DNA of 64,000 nucleotides, taken from positions 372,001 to 436,000 of the forward strand of contig OZ017755.1 in assembly GCA_963969365.1 (NCBI GenBank). The letters run 5' to 3'. This stretch comes from Asterochloris sp. CNOR1 (taxonomy: Eukaryota; Chlorophyta; Trebouxiophyceae; Trebouxiales; Trebouxiaceae). Below the pieces are notes generated by a model, which searched no databases, was not told the DNA's origin, and saw nothing but the letters and a program-made list of their open reading frames with translations. The first letter of the stretch is position 1. Each line of letters starts with the position of its first letter. The position numbers and the translations under genes are program-made. Positions 40,201 through 53,800 of the stretch are shown piece by piece.

Positions 40201-41161
40201 GGAGCCTGTGAAAGCCACGGTAAGGCCCTGCTGGATAGGTCGCAAAGGCCAGCTTCACAGCTACCATGGAGCTCAACGAGCAGCAGGCAAGCAACCTGCC
40301 TGCGGCTCAAGCTCAGGGAAAAGGTGCCTGCTCGAGCGAAAGGCTTGATCCCGGCGCAAACAGCACATGGCCTGCCAGCCCCTCACCTGGCAGGCTCCAG
40401 GAATCTGGTGAAGGGGTCATCCAGCGACTTCATGATTTTGTCGATGGCTGCATAGGTCTCCTGGCGATTTTTGAGGGGCTCATGCTTCATGTACTGCTCC
40501 CGCAACTGCAGACAGGCCCCTGCAGGTTGCTGTCTGTGAGTGACCCAGTGGTCAGGCATGAGCAGGTGCATTGAGCAAGGTGCACCATACAGACAGGCGA
40601 CTGCAAGATGCTGCCACTAGCAGTCAGCGGCCCAGCATGAGTGCAAAGGCCGGAGATCCCTGCAGGTTGCTGGAAGTGATAGCAGCGGCCTGTGGAAGGG
40701 CTGACATATGCGCAGCGGTAGCATGTAGGCAGGACCCTGACGCAGCCTTTCTGCAAGGGGCCCGATATGGGTGACCCCATGCTACCCTGAGAGCAGCAGC
40801 ACAGCTGTGGCCTGGCGGTGCATGACCTGGCATGAGGAAGAGCTCCGTGGCGCACAACGGCAGAGCATATGCGAATGCAGCTTGCGGCATGGCTGGGCCA
40901 GCACGGACTCCTCCAATGGGTGGCTGACAACCATGAACCCAGGTGTCACCTTGCCCAAGACAGAGGTACACCACAGTGCCACCTGCAACCACAGTTCACC
41001 CGAAACCAGCTCTGCCCATTGAAGCTCTTGTCCACGTACGCTCGGTCCACTGCCCGCCACGCTTCTAGGAACAGCAGCTGCTCTGTCGTGATGGCGCCTG
41101 CTGGTGGCACAGCCTGCCAGGTGCTTAGTGCCACAGCTGCTGCACAGCAGAACGGCATCAC
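37265..41161 (-). CDS. CTPA: Carboxyl-terminal processing protease CtpA (D1 protein processing)
   Basis: Seven exons, right to left: 41000-41161, 40387-40505, 40052-40148, 39363-39506, 38714-38949, 37915-38119 and 37265-37534. They give 410 residues from the ATG at 41161. CtpA cleaves the C-terminal extension of photosystem II protein D1 in the thylakoid lumen, allowing assembly of the oxygen-evolving cluster. Visible in order: a hydrophobic end of a lumen-targeting signal (AAAVALSTWQAVPPAGA), mature start ITTEQLLFLEAWRAVDRAYV, FLEPARYQAVKRGNRGSVIG, the PDZ domain (VVAPAPGGPAERAGIKPQDV), LVVDLRNNGGGSFPAGVEVA, catalytic Ser in NRGTASASE and catalytic Lys in GEKTYGKGLIQT. The end is CQFLQADSAPRLF. 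All intron phases agree. The plastid stroma-targeting part is missing: an acceptor-like TGCAG lies just upstream of the ATG, so another 5' exon probably exists. Confidence 0.95.
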
Positions 41162-41843
41162 AGCCTGCAGGATGCAGCAGCCTCATCAACATTTGATGCT
41201 AAGTGGAGCCTCAGGTGGCGTTCAGATGACTGAGGGCCGCATAAGAGTGGGGTGCGAGAGCTGGGGCACAGCCAAACCTGGCAGAGACACACCTGCTGTA
41301 GTCTTGACTGCAGTGAGGGGCCGGGGGTTGCACCACCACTGCTTGCTGAGTTTACTCCCTGCCTGCAGCATTTGTGAGCAGAGAATGTGGGCGAAGATGC
41401 TGCATGAATGTAGCATAGAATTTGCAACGGCATGTGGCACATGAGCAAGACCTCTCACCCCTGTGCAACATGCCTATTTTGCAGCCTTTGCTGTTTGGGA
41501 GAAGGCTCCTGAGTATGACGGCCAGCATGCGAGCCGCATCCCCATGCATGTGGCACTGACCTGTGCATGCTGTGACTGTGCAAGTCCTACTTGTACAAGT
41601 CAAAGCACTGGCTGCATGAAGCGCTCCCTTGGATGCATGACTGCGACTTCGCCTTCTACACTGGTGCGAGCCAAACCTGCAATCTATGTGATCTCGGAGC
41701 CGACCGATGTCACAGCTGGTCGATTCAGTCTCATCTGTACGCTTGCAAATTGCCAGATAATCTGCCAGTGGCCATGCTTGTACTGGGCTGCACATCTGGG
41801 TCTCCTGGGCGCTGACATGTCAGTGCTGGATTGACATCCCAGC
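41162..41843. promoter_or_regulatory. Region between divergent CtpA and the BEACH-type gene
   Basis: About 680 bp that should hold both promoters and probably a first CtpA exon with its transit peptide on the - strand. I could not find an exon whose phase joins 41161. No TATA box is assigned. Confidence 0.35.
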
Positions 41844-44800
41844 ATGTTCAGAAGCCTGATCAATGCTCTGAAGAGGCCCTCGCAGACTGGTGATGACGAC
41901 AGTAGTGAGGGCCAGCCTGCAGCGAACAAGTACCAGGATGTGGTGTTTGAGTGAGCTGAAGTAGTCTGGGATGCATTGCTTGCCTCCTTGCCATCGCTGC
42001 GGCTACTGGCAGCAGGCATGTGCATTTGCTGACATGGCCTGACTTCCTGTTGCAGCGTGCACGACAGGAAGGAGGCGCATCTGGCAGAGCTGTGGGATGC
42101 CTATCTGCATGCAGCATATGCAGACAGAAGGGTGAGGCCCCAGACTAGGCAGTACCAAGCCGGGCCCCCATCTTCTCAGGTCATCATGGCAGGCCATGGC
42201 CCCATCCCGTTCACTCTGCAGGTGGCTAAGAAAGCACTAGACGTCTTTTTTGAGGCCTTTGTGGGAGCCTTCCGCACCTGGCGCCCAGATGAGCGTCCTG
42301 CAGGTGATCTTCTGTGCCATAAAGAGCTGCATGCCGCCTGGGGCCTCTACATTAGTGATCGTCTCAATCATGCCAGAAGAAGTGACATGCAGCATCGACC
42401 TGCAGCCATGCCAGGCTCCTGCAGCTGTGCCTGCTGGCTGGCTTCACTCCCTACCAAGTTGGCAGTTGTAAAGGGCAGCCCCCTGCTTGGGCTGCAGCGA
42501 TGCGTTGCTGCCTTCACAGCGTGCACTGCGGTGCTGCAGGCGGGGCCGCCCGGCGCCAAGGAGCGCTGGAAACCTCCTTTTTGAATGTCCTCCATACGCG
42601 CCCACACACCGACTCTGCAGGTGTGCCCCTGCCCCAGTCCTGGCCCCAGCCGCAGCTCCTGCCTTGCTGATTGGTGACGCTGCACCACAACGCTGTCAGC
42701 ACCCGCATGGAGGCAGAGGTTGACTTGGTGGCACTGCACCACAATGCTGTCAGCACCTGCACAGAAGAAAAGCCTTGCTTGGTGGCGCTGGCTCACAGCC
42801 CTTGCGTGCTCATGCGTGCCTCTGCAGGTCGCCTGTTCGGCTGCAAGACCGCACACCCCTCAGATGTGATCACGGCCCTCGTGACGGGGCTACAAGAAGT
42901 GCCCGCCCGCCTCGCAGAAGGCAGGTCCCTCTGGGCTCCTGCCATGCTTACCCCAGCACAAAGCAGATGTGCACACCGCATAGCTCATCTGCTGCACCAT
43001 CAATGCAGCTGCCTGCTGCCAGTCCGCAGCCTGTTTCGGGGTTGCAGCCAGGGACGCAGGAAGGCTGCTGAGCAGGTCTTGTCCTGGGCAGCATGCCCTC
43101 TCACTGCACCTGACTTCCACACATGCTGGCTGCAGCTCTGCGCGGCGAGCGAGCAGTCCTGTCAGATCTGGAGTCCAAGGCTGGCCTGCACCTGCTGGAG
43201 GCGGCTGCTATTGCAGTCCGCTCCCAGGCCAACAGGAAGCAGATGTTCCCCCTGGGACTCATGCCGGCCCTAGCTCAGATCATGCGGGTGGGTGTCTTTT
43301 GCAAGCATACATGCAAGTGAGATCTGTTTCTGGGGTACGCAATGCAGCCTTTCTACAAGCATCCATGCAAGTAAGACCTGTTTCTGGGGCACGCAATGCA
43401 GGCCAGCACTGTGGGTGGCCTGCTGGGCCGCAGGTGCAGCATGCAGATGCCCTGAGCCACCAGCCGCTCCAGCAAGAGACCTCCAGCATGCAACTGCTGC
43501 CTCGGCGCACAGGCATGGCAGCAGACAGACCTAGCACACAACTGCACCAGGGGTGCGAACAGTCTGCAACTAGTGTGGGGCTGAATGAGCTTCCTTGGCA
43601 TGGTCCAGTCTGAAATCTGCTGCTTGCTCTATTTCAATCCATCTCATTGCTCCTGCTGCAGGATGTGCTGGCGCGACTCAACACGATGGCCGCCGTCATT
43701 GGCGTGCGCACCACCCTGCAGCAGCACCACGTCACCACGCAGCTCTGGTTCCTGCAAAAGGTGCTATTCAGGGCTGTCGCCACAGTGGAGGCCTTGGTGG
43801 GGTGCAGCCTGCGCCACGTGGCAGGGCACAGCCTGGGCCTCATGGACCCCTACATGCAGGGGACGAAACTGGCCTGCAGCCGAGCGGGCCGGGCGCCAGG
43901 TCAGCACAGAACTCATAGCACGCTTTCTGCATGGGGTTGACCGCTTTTCCTTTTCACAGGTGGGCGCCTGATGTCTACGAGGGAGCCCCTATGGTGGCCC
44001 GCGGCAGACGGGAGTGCCTGCTGCATGTGCAATGGCGGGACTGTGACCTGCCTGCTTGGGCCTGCCCTCAGCGCCTCTGGGACGAGCAGCAGGAGTGCTC
44101 AGCAGGGACCTGGCAGGGGACTTCACTGTCAGCTCTGCAGTGCAACTTGAACAGTCCCAGCTAAGTGTGCATGTGTTGGCCTCTGCCACTGAATACCCTT
44201 GTAGCTCCCCTGCGGCGTGGCTCACCTTCTGTGGAATCTGTGCCTCGACTTATGTGAACAACCTATCCTGATGCCCCTTGGCTGTGAGTTTGCAGCGTCT
44301 GTGGAGGAGGCCGAGCATTTCCGGGGCTGCCTGCAGCCGCTGCAGGAGGTCGCCCTGGTGCAGGAGCTGCTGGAGGCCTGCAGGCTGCTGGGCATACTCA
44401 GGCAAGACCTCTGTCCTTCAGCAGCTTGATGGGCGTCTGCTGATGCCGCATCACTATGACAGGGTTGCAGCTGCATGATGCCTCCCTCGGACCTGAGTCC
44501 AATGCTCAGCGCTGGAGGGCGAAGGTACAAGCATGTAGCTGGCCAGTGCCTCTTGCAGCAGAACTGCCAGCTTCAACTGAAGCCTGCCTGCGCTTGCAGG
44601 GTGCAGGGGGCTCCTGTTGTTCTTGAGTGGGAGCTGAGGCTGCTGGAGGTGCTGCTGGCCATCCTGTCAGCGGACTTGCAGCCGGCCAGCAGTGGAGGGG
44701 CGGCCATCAGCGACGTCCTTCACGATGCCGAACATGGCCAGCATCGCCTGATGGTGGGGAATGCTTACTATCTGAGGTCTGCACTGGAGGAGTCACAGCT

Positions 44801-47800
44801 TGTAGAGGGTGCATGTTGTCCCACATGCATTCAATGGGCTCCTCATCACTGACTCCACCAGAGCTTCCAGCAGCAATTCTTGGGGCACGACACCCTCAGC
44901 TGCCTTGGCTGAAAGCACCTCTGACAAGGCTGTTGCCATTGGCAAAAGTACATGAAGAGGAAGAAGGATTGGCTGGGGGAGCAGGGGTTGGGCCCAGAAA
45001 CAATTGCGACCCTAGCCACGAGCCCTGGGTGTCAGCTGCGCAGTGTGGTGGTATGGGCCAGTGGCAAGCGTTGGCAGCGCATGGTGGCCCACCTATGTTC
45101 AACATGACAGCACACCTGTGCAGCGGCAAGCCGGCCCTGAAAGCATGATTTTCCACTCTGTGAAGTATGGGCGTGTTTCCAGTCTTGAGTCTAACAACTG
45201 GATGTCAAAGACAGACAGCGTCTGCAGCTCACAAGGAATGGGAGAGGTGCAGAACAGCTTGCGATCTCATGACAACATGCAAGACAACACCGTGAACAGC
45301 AGCCAACTCCCTGATGCGCTGCAGGTGCTGCTAGGTCAGCTTGGGTGGCCTGCCGCCAAAGATGCTGGTGACTCTATGGGTGGCCAGAGCGAGCCACCTG
45401 CGCAAGCCCCCATCATTCAGGGGCCTGGGCACCGTCCAGCACAGGAGGAGTTCCAGGCCCAGCTTATCACCCTGCAAGTGGTGCGCCAGCCACTTGCAGC
45501 TAGGATCATGGCAGCATGGCTGCCATGATTGCAGCTGCCTGGCGTCTTGCTCATGCATTGCTGCCAGGGGGCTTGCTTTTGCATCTCATCTCTGGCAGCA
45601 TGCAGCTCAGCAAGCTGCATCATACGCTTGGAAAGGCATGGCTTGATGGGGTCAGGCATGCCAGCTCATCTGCCTCTGTCAGCCCAGACCAGAGATAGTG
45701 CAGCGCCGCTATGTTCTAGAGTGACATGCCAATCCCGAGGGGCAGCCTGCGGCCTTCAGATTCTGCTGCAGGCGTACAGTGCTTGCATGCCTCATGCAGG
45801 TGGGCGCTGCAGTCAAGGCCAACCGTGCCAACCTGCAAGTCATGCTGGAGGGCGGGGGTTTCCAGCGCATCACGCAGCTCGTGCTGTGGACGGCGCTCAC
45901 CTTTGGCAGCGGGATGCAGCCAGTGTCGGTGACCCCCACTGCATCCGCAGCCACCCCTCACGGGCCCCCGGGGTTTGAGCAGCCAGAGGCTGCGACAACC
46001 ATCGACCTGACACCAGTCGACTCTGCAGAGGGCAGGGCACTGATGGGCTCCTCCTCACCTGCTGGAGGCCAGCACCGGGGTGGTGGTCACAGGAGGCCTC
46101 ACAGCGCAAGGGGGCATCAGGAGGGGCCTGCAGCCTGCCCCCAGCTGGAGGCCCTGTTTGCCGTGCTCAGCTCCTGGCTGGGGCTGCGGGAGGACCGAGG
46201 GAAGCTGCCGCACTTCAAGGAGGCTCGCTGGGAGATGTGAGGCCATACATCCCTCTAGCAGCTGCAGACGGCTAAAGCCTGTCTATCATGCATGCTGGGG
46301 GGCACCGTGAAGCCCTTGTCTACGCACTTTGCAGCGTGAGCATTGGGGAGCCCGACGCCTGAGGTTTTGCCGCTGGAAAACCTCACACAGGAATCCAAAA
46401 TTAGAGGGCAGACAGCATGTGCTGGTTGTCTCGGACTTGTGTCTTATCGCCAGCATCTGGCTGCAGGCTCATGCACCACACGGTGTCAGCTGTGCTGAAG
46501 GCCTTTGCTCCAGGGGAGGCAATGCAGGCCTCTGCTGAGCCAGATGCAGCACTCGTCACAGCTCACAGGGATGCACTGGCCAGGCTGGGTGGTAGCTGCG
46601 AGCTGCAGCATCACGTGCTGCGCTACGTGGCAGGCCTGCTGGCAGCAGCCCCCGCCAGCCTCAAGTTCCTGCGCTGGGCAGGGCTGTGGGAGCTGCTGTA
46701 TGGCGAGCAGTTCTTTCAAAAGGGTCTCAGTCGCCCGCAGCAGGCCTCAGGTGGGATGGCAATCATGCTGAAGTTGCTGTACTGCGGCAAAGTCACCTTT
46801 TGGCAGGGCCTCCAGCCTCAGCAGTGGGCCTTAGGCAAAGCAAAAATCATGCCAATGCCTCCCTCTTACGCTGCCCTTTGTACTTGGTCGCTGGCAACAT
46901 CAGCTGGAGTGGAGATGCTGAGGCACCTGTGCTTGCCCCAAGCACATCGATACATTGTGTTGAAGAGCCGCAGTGAAGTGCAACGTGTCTTGCCTCAAAC
47001 TGGCCCCTGTCCTGCTACGTTCAGTGGGCCACGATTGAGCTGTGCATGTACAGCGCCTTCTTGCTGAGAAGTACAGGTTTCTCTGCACAAGGTTATGTTA
47101 TAGCAAACATGGTCTGAATGAGCATGGGTTGAGCTGTCCAGGATGTCTGTTGCAGGCCTAAAAGGCCAGGAGTTGTCCCAGGCAGACGCCCAGCAGCAGC
47201 CTGTGTCTCCAGCAGAGCCTGTCCAGCTCAAGCTGGAGGCCTCAGAGCTCCCCAGGGCTGTTACTGTCACGCTGGTTTCCCAACAGCCAGGAGGCGCTAG
47301 GCAGCACCAGGGCGCACCTGATGGTGATGGGGCAGAGGCTGCAGCCAGCTTACGCGAGAGGGTGGTGGCTGTGACTGAGCAGGCAGCATGTGCGCCTGTG
47401 CCTGAGCAGGGCTGGAGCAATACTGTGGAGTGCCAGCAGGTGATGCCAGAGCAGTGACGCCAGCATGCAGAAGGCTGGAAGGAGCGCAGGCCGCCTCCAG
47501 TACTGGGCAGGCACTCTCCCAAGCTGTGTCCTGTACCTGAGCATGGATCTGTGAGCAAGCTGCAACAACAGTGTGCTCCTCAGCTCTGTGCAACAGGATA
47601 TGGCCCCAGCCTAACCCAAACATAACATTGCTGACTGCGGTGGCTCCCTTCTGCAGTTGCTGCACCTGCTGGAGGCCTATGTTGCGCACCACAACATCGT
47701 GCTGCTGGTGGCCACCGCCCTCACCCGGACGCTCCTGACAGCCCAGGAGGCCACCAGCCGCGCCCTGCAGAGCCTGGATGCTGTCAATGTGATTGCTGCG

Positions 47801-50800
47801 ACAGCGCAGCAGCAGCAGCTGGCTGCAAGGGAGGTCAGCACTCAGGTCTGCTTGCCTTTTGTTTAACGCTTAGGCACCAGCTTGTAGCATGTATGATGCA
47901 TGCTGCATGATGGGCTGCCGCCCAGTTATGTCTGGCTCAAGCTGAATATGTCGTGCCTTGCAATTATTAATGTCTCTGTCCTGGCAGCTGCCAGACACAT
48001 TGTCTACACATCGCACAGACAAGCTTGCTGCTGCCTGCCATCTTGAAAATCAGTCACATGACGATGCCAGCAGCCGCTGTGCAGCCCAGACCACCACCCT
48101 TGTGGTGGATCACTTGGATGGCAATCACTTGGCAAGCCTAGCACATGCTGCACGGCCCCAAATCATCATGCACCCACCCTGCTGCAGGCAAGGAGGGCAG
48201 GCACCCAGCGGGCCCAGCAGATCGTGGACACGCCCGAGCATCGCGCCCGCTGCGCGGTCCTGTCCCTGCTGGGGACGTATCTGCGCCTGTGTGAGGACGT
48301 GCCGCACCAGGCCATCAGCAGCTGGACCACGGTGGCCATGCTGTGCAGCCTGCTGTGGGAGCTGGAGTTCCGGGAGACAGCCCGCAGAATGGTGAGGCAG
48401 AAGTCATCATCCAGCTCAAAGCAAGGGTCTATCACTGCAGCGCCATGCGCTGCAGGCCCACTTCTGAGTGCTGTTGTGGGGGCTGCCTGCTGTGAAAGCT
48501 ATATGAATCCTAAATCCTGAACCCTTTACCCCCGGGTAACCAGGAACACTTGCCTGACTGGATGCTTCACCCACACACTTGTGTGCTGAAATCTTTTACC
48601 TCGCCCTGAGCTGAGTGATGGCTGTGCTGGTGCAGCCGGTCCAATTGCTTTCAGGTGATCTGAATTTTGCCCTGCACTTGGGTCACAGCGACAAGGATGC
48701 TGCTCTCACTTCTGCCTGCCTGCTTGCCTGCACACTGGCGATCTGCCCATCCTGAAGCTGATGCGGAAGCTGATTTCTGAAATGTCTGCCCGCAGGTCCT
48801 TCTTCCAGGTCCCGATGGCATTGTTCACACTGCCTGCCTGTCTGCAGATGTTGGACCTGATGCGGATGCCAGCAGGCACCAGGATACAGGATGCAGCCAA
48901 GGAGGCTCTGTTCACACGCTACATTGAGGCACTCCCCCAGGTATGCTGCCCTCTCCCATTCGTTTTGAAAACTGCACTGTGCTCAGGTGGCAGGCATCGA
49001 CACCCGCCTGTAAACTTGGCCTCAGGTAGACTGATAAGATACTTACCTGCACCAAGTGGACCAACTGCCAGCCCCTAGTGCCATTCCTGCATTGCCTGGT
49101 CAGTGTTATGAGTTGCAAATCAGGAACGAAAGGTAGACACTGGACTCAGTGACCTGTCTGGCTATATGTCTGCAGGCCTTGTTCGGCAGCATAGATGAGG
49201 GCATGGAGCTGGTGGTGGACCTGTTGGCCGGCATCTGTGAGGTTGTGCAGGACGGGGAGCACACGGCAGCGCACCAGGATCTCTTCAGGCAAGTTCAGGC
49301 TGCGCTACGATGTGTTTTCTCTCTATTCATGGTGCAGCATGGGAAGCCCACTGCAGCGCACCAGGATCTCTTCAGGCAGTCAAAGAGCTGAGACAGGCTT
49401 CCTTGATTGCAAAGGTGGTTGCATTGGAACAGGGAGCACACCTTGCCTGCTGGACCTTTTGACGGCGTAGGGCAGCACTGCACACCTGCGCTGCCACATG
49501 CAAACCAGGCTGGGGCAGGTGCAGCAAGGCACCTGCGGGGCAACAGACAGGCAGACAGACAGGCCTCCTGAACAAAGACCACTCTGCTGTACCTGCCTTT
49601 GCACAACACATGGGCCGCCTGGATGTGGTGCTGTGCAGGAGGCTGGCTGCTATCACCCATGTCCACTCTGCTGCCTTTGCCACAATGTAAAGCTCATGCC
49701 GGCTGAGCTCTCTGTGGTGCCCTGCAGGAAGCTGGCGGCTTACACCCAGATCGCCAACCTCCTGAACAGCGACTACCCTGCAGAACAGGGGGCCCGCCTG
49801 TGCGAGCGGGCGCTGGCCTGCCTGACCGCCCTCATGGCCGGCAACGACAGCGCCCGCCGCCAGCTGCAGAACGATGTTGGGTATGACACGCTGGGCAAGC
49901 TGGTGCTGCGGCAGACCGCTGCATCCAGGGGTCCTGGGGAGGCTGTCATGAAGCAGCTGCTGATCATGATCCTTGAGGTGAGTGCCACATGTCCAACATG
50001 CATCGGGCCAAGCAATTGCTGCAGCAGACAGCCACACCCAGAAGCAGTGGAGCCTGGATGGAGCAGCCTCTGAGCTGGAGGCAGGTGCCCAACCCAGGGA
50101 GTGTCTTTCGTGCAACCTTGGGTGCAAGGTTGGGGGTGTGGCTGACACTGGGCGGGCCCTTCACGCATCCTGTAGTCCCCAGCACAGGGTGCAGGGGCTG
50201 GCAGGGCTGCTGTCAGCAGTGTTTGCCTATCACTGCACCCCTGCACAGGATGATATGTCGGCATGCTTCCGTCCAGTTCAAGTGTGTAGGTGCCTCCTGC
50301 CATGTCAGTATGAGCAGCAGCCCACTTGAGCAGTGACAGGTCTGCAGGATGGATCCTGGTGTGTCTCAATATATACCTGGGCCCTTGCACGTCTTCGAGC
50401 ATCCAGAAACCTTGCGCTACTACCTGATCTGCAGCATGACCCCTCAGACCCTGCTGCCGCTGGCCCCTCCACCATTGCCAACTCCGATGCCATCCCACTG
50501 TGCTTCCGGTGCCTGCGGGCGGCCGCCCCTGATGTCCAGATGTGGTGCCTGGGCGGCTGGATCAGGCTGCTGCGCGGCAGCATGGTCAATCTTTCCGCCA
50601 GCGACAGGTGTGACTCTGCAGGCTGGTCAGCAAGGTGTATGAGCCTGCTGCACCATCAGGCTCTTGGTCATTTACATGCTGGCCATGCCCGTTTGCAGAC
50701 ACCAACTTATTTTTCTCAAGGACAATTTGCGGTGGCTCCCTGCATGCCTCTCGTCTTGACAAGGAGGCTTCATTGGGCCCCATGGACCGCTGCTCTGTGC

Positions 50801-53800
50801 CAGTGAACTGGCACCTGCAGCACCTGCAGCCCCTTCTTGCTGAGTGGCCACTATCCTCGTGCAGGGCAGGCATCAATGGTGTCCTCATCAGCTGGTTTGC
50901 TGCTTCAGCTGGCAAGCCTGCGCTGCAGCAGCAAGTGGCCCACCTCATGGAGCTGACTGGCGCCTACAGCATCTCAGGTCTGCTCTACTGCTTCTTGGCA
51001 GGCCGCAAACACAGAATGGGCAGCCATGCAGGCCCAGGCACCACCACCATGCAGACACAGATCTGCCAAGCAGATCAGCAACTGCACTTCATGCCCCCCG
51101 TCAACAGGTGCTCCTATTTTGACTCTTGCACATGTTGCACCAACATGCCGCACCAGCATGCTGCGCCAGTATGCTGCAGGCTCAGCGCTCTGCTGCACCA
51201 GTATGCTGCAGGCTCAAAGCTCCCCCGCTGTGCAAGCAGAGCCTAAATCCCCCCCCCAGCCTGCATGCCAAAGCCAGGCATGTTGCCTGCAGGCAAGGAT
51301 CTGCGCTCCATCTTTATGCTGCTCAAGCGCGATCCAAAGACGGGGGCAGTGCCAGCCCACGCTGGCCTGCTGCTGCACATGATGTGCACCATGGCGCGCC
51401 ACGAGGGTCCCACAGCGTACTTTGACTTTGCCAATGAGGTGAGGGGCTGCCTTGCAGAGTTTGCAGTGTGTGGTTGAGTCATCCCGATCCATGCAGTTGG
51501 ACACCACATCCATTGGCTGATCCCTGCCAGGAATACAGCTGCGGCTTTCGGACGCTGTTGCGTTCTTCTGCACAACTGACCCGTTAGGCAGCTTCAGTAT
51601 GCTGCCCATATGCGGGTCCACCTCCTGACCAGGGAGATGTGTTTATGTCAGAACTTCGCAATGCCCAGCTGCCTATGTGGGTGTGAGTCCTGCTCAAAGG
51701 TTCATGAGGTAGAACATCGGCGCCCTCTGCGACATCTTTGAGCCCTCTGCACTGGCGTCTTCCAGCGATGCTGCAGGCGGCGGGCATCATCCGCACTACC
51801 CCTCTGTCCCTGCCCAGCAAGGGGTACAGCTTTGCCACCTGGCTGCGCCTGGAGGGAGGCACCGCCAAGGGCACCAGCTCCCTGTTCAGCCTCCTGCTGA
51901 GGGGCGCTGAGCTGAAAGGGGTGGCGGCTGCCTTCACAGGTGTGCACCGCTGGCAGCATGTGCGCCTCACACTTCCTCAATGCTGTCAGCGCCTCACATG
52001 TGGTGCATCTCTTCCTTTCCAGCCTGCCGCTCACCTGTGTGCGTTTTGCTGTGGCCTCCCAAAAACCCAAATGCTGTTACCTTATTCTCTGGTCTTGTCA
52101 ACATCAGCGGGCGAATGTGTGATGACCACACAAAAGCAGGGTTGTAGCAACCCCAAATCAATCCCCCTGGCCCCCTCCCCCCCACAATCCCACCTCCTGC
52201 AATCCCGCCGCATCTTTTAGCTGCATGCAGGCTTCTGCCAACCTGGCAATGAGGCTGCCGAGCCCCACGCTGCTCAACATCCAACACGTGCATGCTCCTC
52301 TTGTGCTGCAGGTGACCAGCTGGTGGTCAGGTCTCTGTGCCTCAGGCTGGGGCATGTGAAGGCTGAGCCGAAACCAGCCAGTCTTTTAGAAGCGCATCCT
52401 GCCCCTTGTATGGCAGGGGGTGTCGCTGGCATGGGACAAACTGGGCCAGCTTGTAGATCATGCTGGTCCACAATTAGAGCATGCATGCTTTCTTTGCGCT
52501 GCAGGGGACAAGCTGGCTGTTCGGTCGCTCAGCCCAAAGTTTGCTCAGGTGGTGCTGGACCATGCCTTCGTCCCTCAGACCTGGTACCACATCGTGGTCA
52601 GCCACAGCTCTGGGAGTGCCCTGCAGTCGCCAGTGGTGCGCCTGTACGTCAACGGGACCCTGGGGCCATCGGCTAAGCTTCGCTACCCCAAGGTCAGCGG
52701 CACTGGCTGGCCTGCTGTGCAGGCAACGAGAGATCACTAGCAATGCAGTCATGTCGCGGGGTGGCTCCACACGTCGCCACTTTGTACTAAGCTTTACTGT
52801 CTGTGCCACTCCATATTTGTATACTTTGCTGCCTTTGCATTGGCTTGGTGGGTCTGTATGCTGCCCTTACGCATGAATGCGCTTCTCACAAGTGAGGTGC
52901 CATACGCCACTCTGAGCCACTGCAACATTGAATGCTCACTGCTGGCTGCTGATCACAAAAGTCTGTGCTGCTCAAGAAGTGCGTGCAGCTCAGTTGACTT
53001 CAGCAGTCCAGCGCTGTTTAGGAGGCAGCACAATATGTAGGGCATTGTGCTGAAGCTGGTGGCAGCTTGAGGCCTCACCTGCTTGACAAGAAGTGCTGTG
53101 TAACAGCTCTGCGGCTGCACTGCAGGTAGCTGAGCCTCTGAACACCTGCAGCATTGCAGCGAGGCTGTCGCCCAGAGAGAGTGGGCTGGGCAAGCCTGTC
53201 AGCGCCTTCAATGGTCAGATGGGCTGCATCTACCTGTTTGCAGACGTCCTCTCTCCAGGTAACAGTACAACACATGTCTGCCTTTATATCTGCATGCCTC
53301 CAGGTGACAGGGCTCATCAAGTCTCTGTAGTGCTTATTGGCAGGCTGCTCGCCTCACCACGAAGGTTAATTGTGGCTACATTGAAGCTTGTTCAGGATCT
53401 GCTCTGCTCCAATCGATCATGCAATCGATCATGCAATTGGTCTACAGCGTTTACTGGCAAGGCAGATGGTCTTGAGCTCCATCTTGTGCTGCCTGCAGAC
53501 CAGGTGGAGGCCATGTACCTGCTGGGGCCTGACTACCAGTCGACTTTTGCGCCCACTGAGAGCAATTCCCTGCTGCAGCAGACCCCCAAGGCTGCAGCCC
53601 TGATCATTGAGGGCAAGGAGGCGTTGGGGCCCAAGCTGCTCATCAGCTACAATGCTCAGGTGAGTATGCCATCAGTCTGCACAGCTGGTAGTCCCACATA
53701 GCATCATCAAACTGCAATTAGAGGATTCCCTGACCTCAGCTGCATTCAGGCAGTAAGGGTGATGCATGTACTGCACTGGGAAATGGCATGCCCTGATGGA

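Larger units (their letters stand above)
42056..50607 (+). other. BEACH-type gene: N-terminal armadillo-like block
   Basis: Exons: 42056-42131, 42222-42303, 42540-42620, 42828-42920, 43136-43287, 43662-43899, one from 43960 of uncertain end, 44296-44401, 44600-44753, 45800-46236, 46467 to about 46723, 47156-47439, 47657-47833, 48188-48391, 48848-48940, 49176-49288, 49728-49977 and one ending 50607. Helical, Leu-rich segments dominate, for example AVLSDLESKAGLHLLEAAAI, ELRLLEVLLAILSADLQPAS and YTQIANLLNSDYPAEQ. The piece VMLEGGGFQRITQLVLWTA is close to the conserved start of the SPIRRIG repeat region. Low-complexity inserts occur at about 45915-46130 and 47160-47430. Confidence 0.8.
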
